DNA of 7,818 nt from Pyrinomonadaceae bacterium. GTDB lineage: Bacteria > Acidobacteriota > Blastocatellia > Pyrinomonadales > Pyrinomonadaceae. The stretch lies in assembly GCA_013813825.1 (NCBI GenBank), contig JACCRA010000677.1, positions 1 to 7,818 of the forward strand. Reading direction: 5' to 3'. Below are positions 6,665 through 7,818 of the stretch, one piece after another. The position numbers were made by a program, and so were the translations under genes. How positions within the stretch are numbered: position 1 is the first letter of the stretch; each line of letters starts with the position of its first letter. The notes under the pieces were generated by a model. That model made no database searches, had not been told where the DNA came from, and was given only the letters and a program-made list of their open reading frames with translations.

Positions 6665-7153
6665 ATGTCGCAACACATTAAACTACTTGGCGCAGTCGTC
6701 GTGGCTTTCGTGTCGTTCGGCGTGCTGGCGAGTAATGCACAAACGGCGCAAAATTCAAGCACGGACGAAGCCGCTATCCGACAGATCGTCCAGCAAGTTC
6801 AAGATGGCTGGAACGCACACGACGGCAAGGCGTTCGCCGCCCCGTTTGCCCCTGACGCTGACTATGTTGTGGTCAATGGCATGAACTTGAAGGGCAGAGA
6901 GGTTATCGAGAAGGGACACATGGCGATATTCACGACCATCTACAAGGACAGTCGTAATGTCGGCACGGTCAAGAGCATCCGCTTCCTGCGTCCCGATGTG
7001 GCAGTGGTTCACATCGAATGGAACTTGGAATTTCGCGCGGGCGGCGAGACGAGAAAGGGTCAGGCCATGAACACAATGGTCATGACCAAAGAGGGCGGCA
7101 AATGGAGCATTGCCGCCTTCCAGAATACGCCTATTCAGGCGGAAGGGCGCTAG
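6665..7153 (+). CDS. Secreted SnoaL-like / DUF4440 family protein (SgcJ/EcaC-like)
   Basis: 162 aa. An N-terminal hydrophobic segment (about 6-22) and ASNA-QTAQ look like a Sec signal peptide cleaved near residue 25, giving a periplasmic or secreted product. The rest fits one NTF2-like alpha+beta cone: a helix with DEAAIRQIVQQVQDGWNAHDGKAFAAPFAPDADYVVVNG (about 34-72), then KGREVIEKGHMAIF, a strand VGTVKSIRFLRPDVAVVHIEW (99-119), and the closing pattern NTMVMTKEGGKWSIAAFQNTPI (136-157) typical of SgcJ/EcaC and DUF4440 proteins. Such folds include isomerases, dehydratases and ligand-binding proteins, and no catalytic set can be named here. The start is fixed by a strong GGGAGGAG 8 nt upstream. 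Arginine codons are mostly CGN, as in the host genes and unlike the cassette gene before it. It converges on the ABC ATPase gene, with 13 nt between stops and no clear terminator. Confidence 0.9.
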   Translation: MSQHIKLLGAVVVAFVSFGVLASNAQTAQNSSTDEAAIRQIVQQVQDGWNAHDGKAFAAPFAPDADYVVVNGMNLKGREVIEKGHMAIFTTIYKDSRNVGTVKSIRFLRPDVAVVHIEWNLEFRAGGETRKGQAMNTMVMTKEGGKWSIAAFQNTPIQAEGR

Positions 7154-7166
7154 CAACACTCCCGAC

Positions 7167-7818
7167 CTAACCAGTCACGGCTTGCAACTCTCCGATCTCT
7201 TGTCCGCTATCGCTGGCAACTCGTCCATCCTTGAGGTCGATCTGCCGGTCGGCTTGCGCGGCCAAGTCGCGGTCGTGTGTGACGAGAAGCAAAGTCGCGC
7301 CGTGCCGCCGGTTCAGTTCCAACATCAGATCAAAGACGTGGCGACCGTTGCGTGAATCGAGATTGCCGGTCGGCTCGTCGGCTAAGAGGATCGAGGGATT
7401 GTTCGAGAATGCCCGCGCGATAGAGACGCGCTGCTGCTCGCCGCCGGAGAGTTGCGACGGGTAGTGATGCGCGCGTGCGGTAAGATCAACATCTTCCAGC
7501 AACTGCCGCGCGCGCTCTTTCGCTGCGGCCACGCCCGCGATCTCTAACGGCACGAGGACGTTTTCCAACGCCGTCAGCGAAGGGATGAGATGAAACGATT
7601 GAAAAACGATCCCGATCTTGCGCCCGCGCAGTGAGGCCAAGTCGTCTTCATTCATGCGCGTGATCGATTCGCCGTCGATGCGGATGTCGCCGGCGGTCGG
7701 CGCGTCGAGGCCGGCGACAAGGCCGAGCAGCGTTGACTTACCGCTACCCGACGGCCCCGTGATCGAGACGAATTGACCATTGGGGATCGTCAGATCAAGC
7801 TCGTGCAAGATCGTCAAT
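7167..7818 (-). CDS. ABC transporter ATP-binding protein, YbbA/LolD (MacB-type) family, N-terminus cut by window edge
   Basis: ATPase subunit of a MacB-superfamily (type VII-like) ABC system, energising a permease on the inner face of the cytoplasmic membrane. About 216 residues are visible, against about 225-235 for the family; the frame is open to the right edge and the TTG at 7817 is an internal Leu in LTILHELDL, so the first about 20 residues lie outside. Motifs: Walker A GPSGSGKST (21-29), Q-loop Gln73 in GIVFQSFHLIPSLTALENV (69-87), signature LSGGEQQR (123-130), Walker B ILLADE (143-148) with PTGNLD, and switch His181 (LLVTHD). The FQSFHLIPSLTALENV stretch resembles E. coli YbbA more than LolD. 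By family habit a FtsX/MacB-type permease should lie next to it; none follows downstream, so it may precede it beyond the window edge. It ends in TAG (7169-7167). Confidence 0.93.
   Translation of the reverse strand, partial: LTILHELDLTIPNGQFVSITGPSGSGKSTLLGLVAGLDAPTAGDIRIDGESITRMNEDDLASLRGRKIGIVFQSFHLIPSLTALENVLVPLEIAGVAAAKERARQLLEDVDLTARAHHYPSQLSGGEQQRVSIARAFSNNPSILLADEPTGNLDSRNGRHVFDLMLELNRRHGATLLLVTHDRDLAAQADRQIDLKDGRVASDSGQEIGELQAVTG

Overview
The window looks like a piece of a GC-rich, Gram-negative-type bacterial chromosome. Three genes carry lipoprotein signal peptides. Most coding sequence is GC-rich, with CGN arginine codons. Two TPR lipoproteins with low-complexity Thr/Pro/Ala or Asn/Ser/Thr segments, beside an EttA, a long-form 6-phosphogluconate dehydrogenase and a YbbA-like ABC ATPase, remind me of Acidobacteriota (Blastocatellia-like). 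That assignment is inferred from style, since no rRNA or marker gene settles it.

Layout. (1) 3-2176, plus strand: the C-terminal four fifths of the ABC-F translation factor EttA, cut by the window edge, then 17 nt later an SDR-family oxidoreductase, probably co-transcribed. (2) 2205-4244, minus strand: two tandem TPR lipoprotein genes. The promoter-distal one (2205-3002) is intact and ends in an Asn-rich tail. The promoter-proximal one (3252-4214) has seven TPR units but is split by one in-frame TAG in its third repeat. A good intrinsic terminator lies between them. (3) 4378-5850, plus strand: 6-phosphogluconate dehydrogenase, transcribed divergently from the TPR pair. (4) 5851-6664, plus strand: an accessory-looking segment. 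It holds a 90-nt imperfect palindrome, then a small lipoprotein gene with very different codon use, tightly enclosed between an integron-type core site (GTTATGC) and an attC-like recombination site with paired L boxes and one extrahelical G. This resembles a lone integron gene cassette; no integrase is visible. (5) 6665-7153, plus strand: a secreted SnoaL/DUF4440-like protein with a strong Shine-Dalgarno. (6) 7167-7818, minus strand: an ABC transporter ATPase of the YbbA/LolD type, cut by the right edge.

The housekeeping genes (EttA in translation, 6PGDH in the pentose phosphate pathway) are unrelated to each other, and the window is not one pathway. The most notable points are the cassette-like unit at 5985-6576, the single-nonsense break in the TPR lipoprotein, and a 6PGDH whose coenzyme-binding loop lacks the usual Arg-Ser/Thr of NADP-dependent enzymes. 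There is no gene-free stretch longer than 300 bases.
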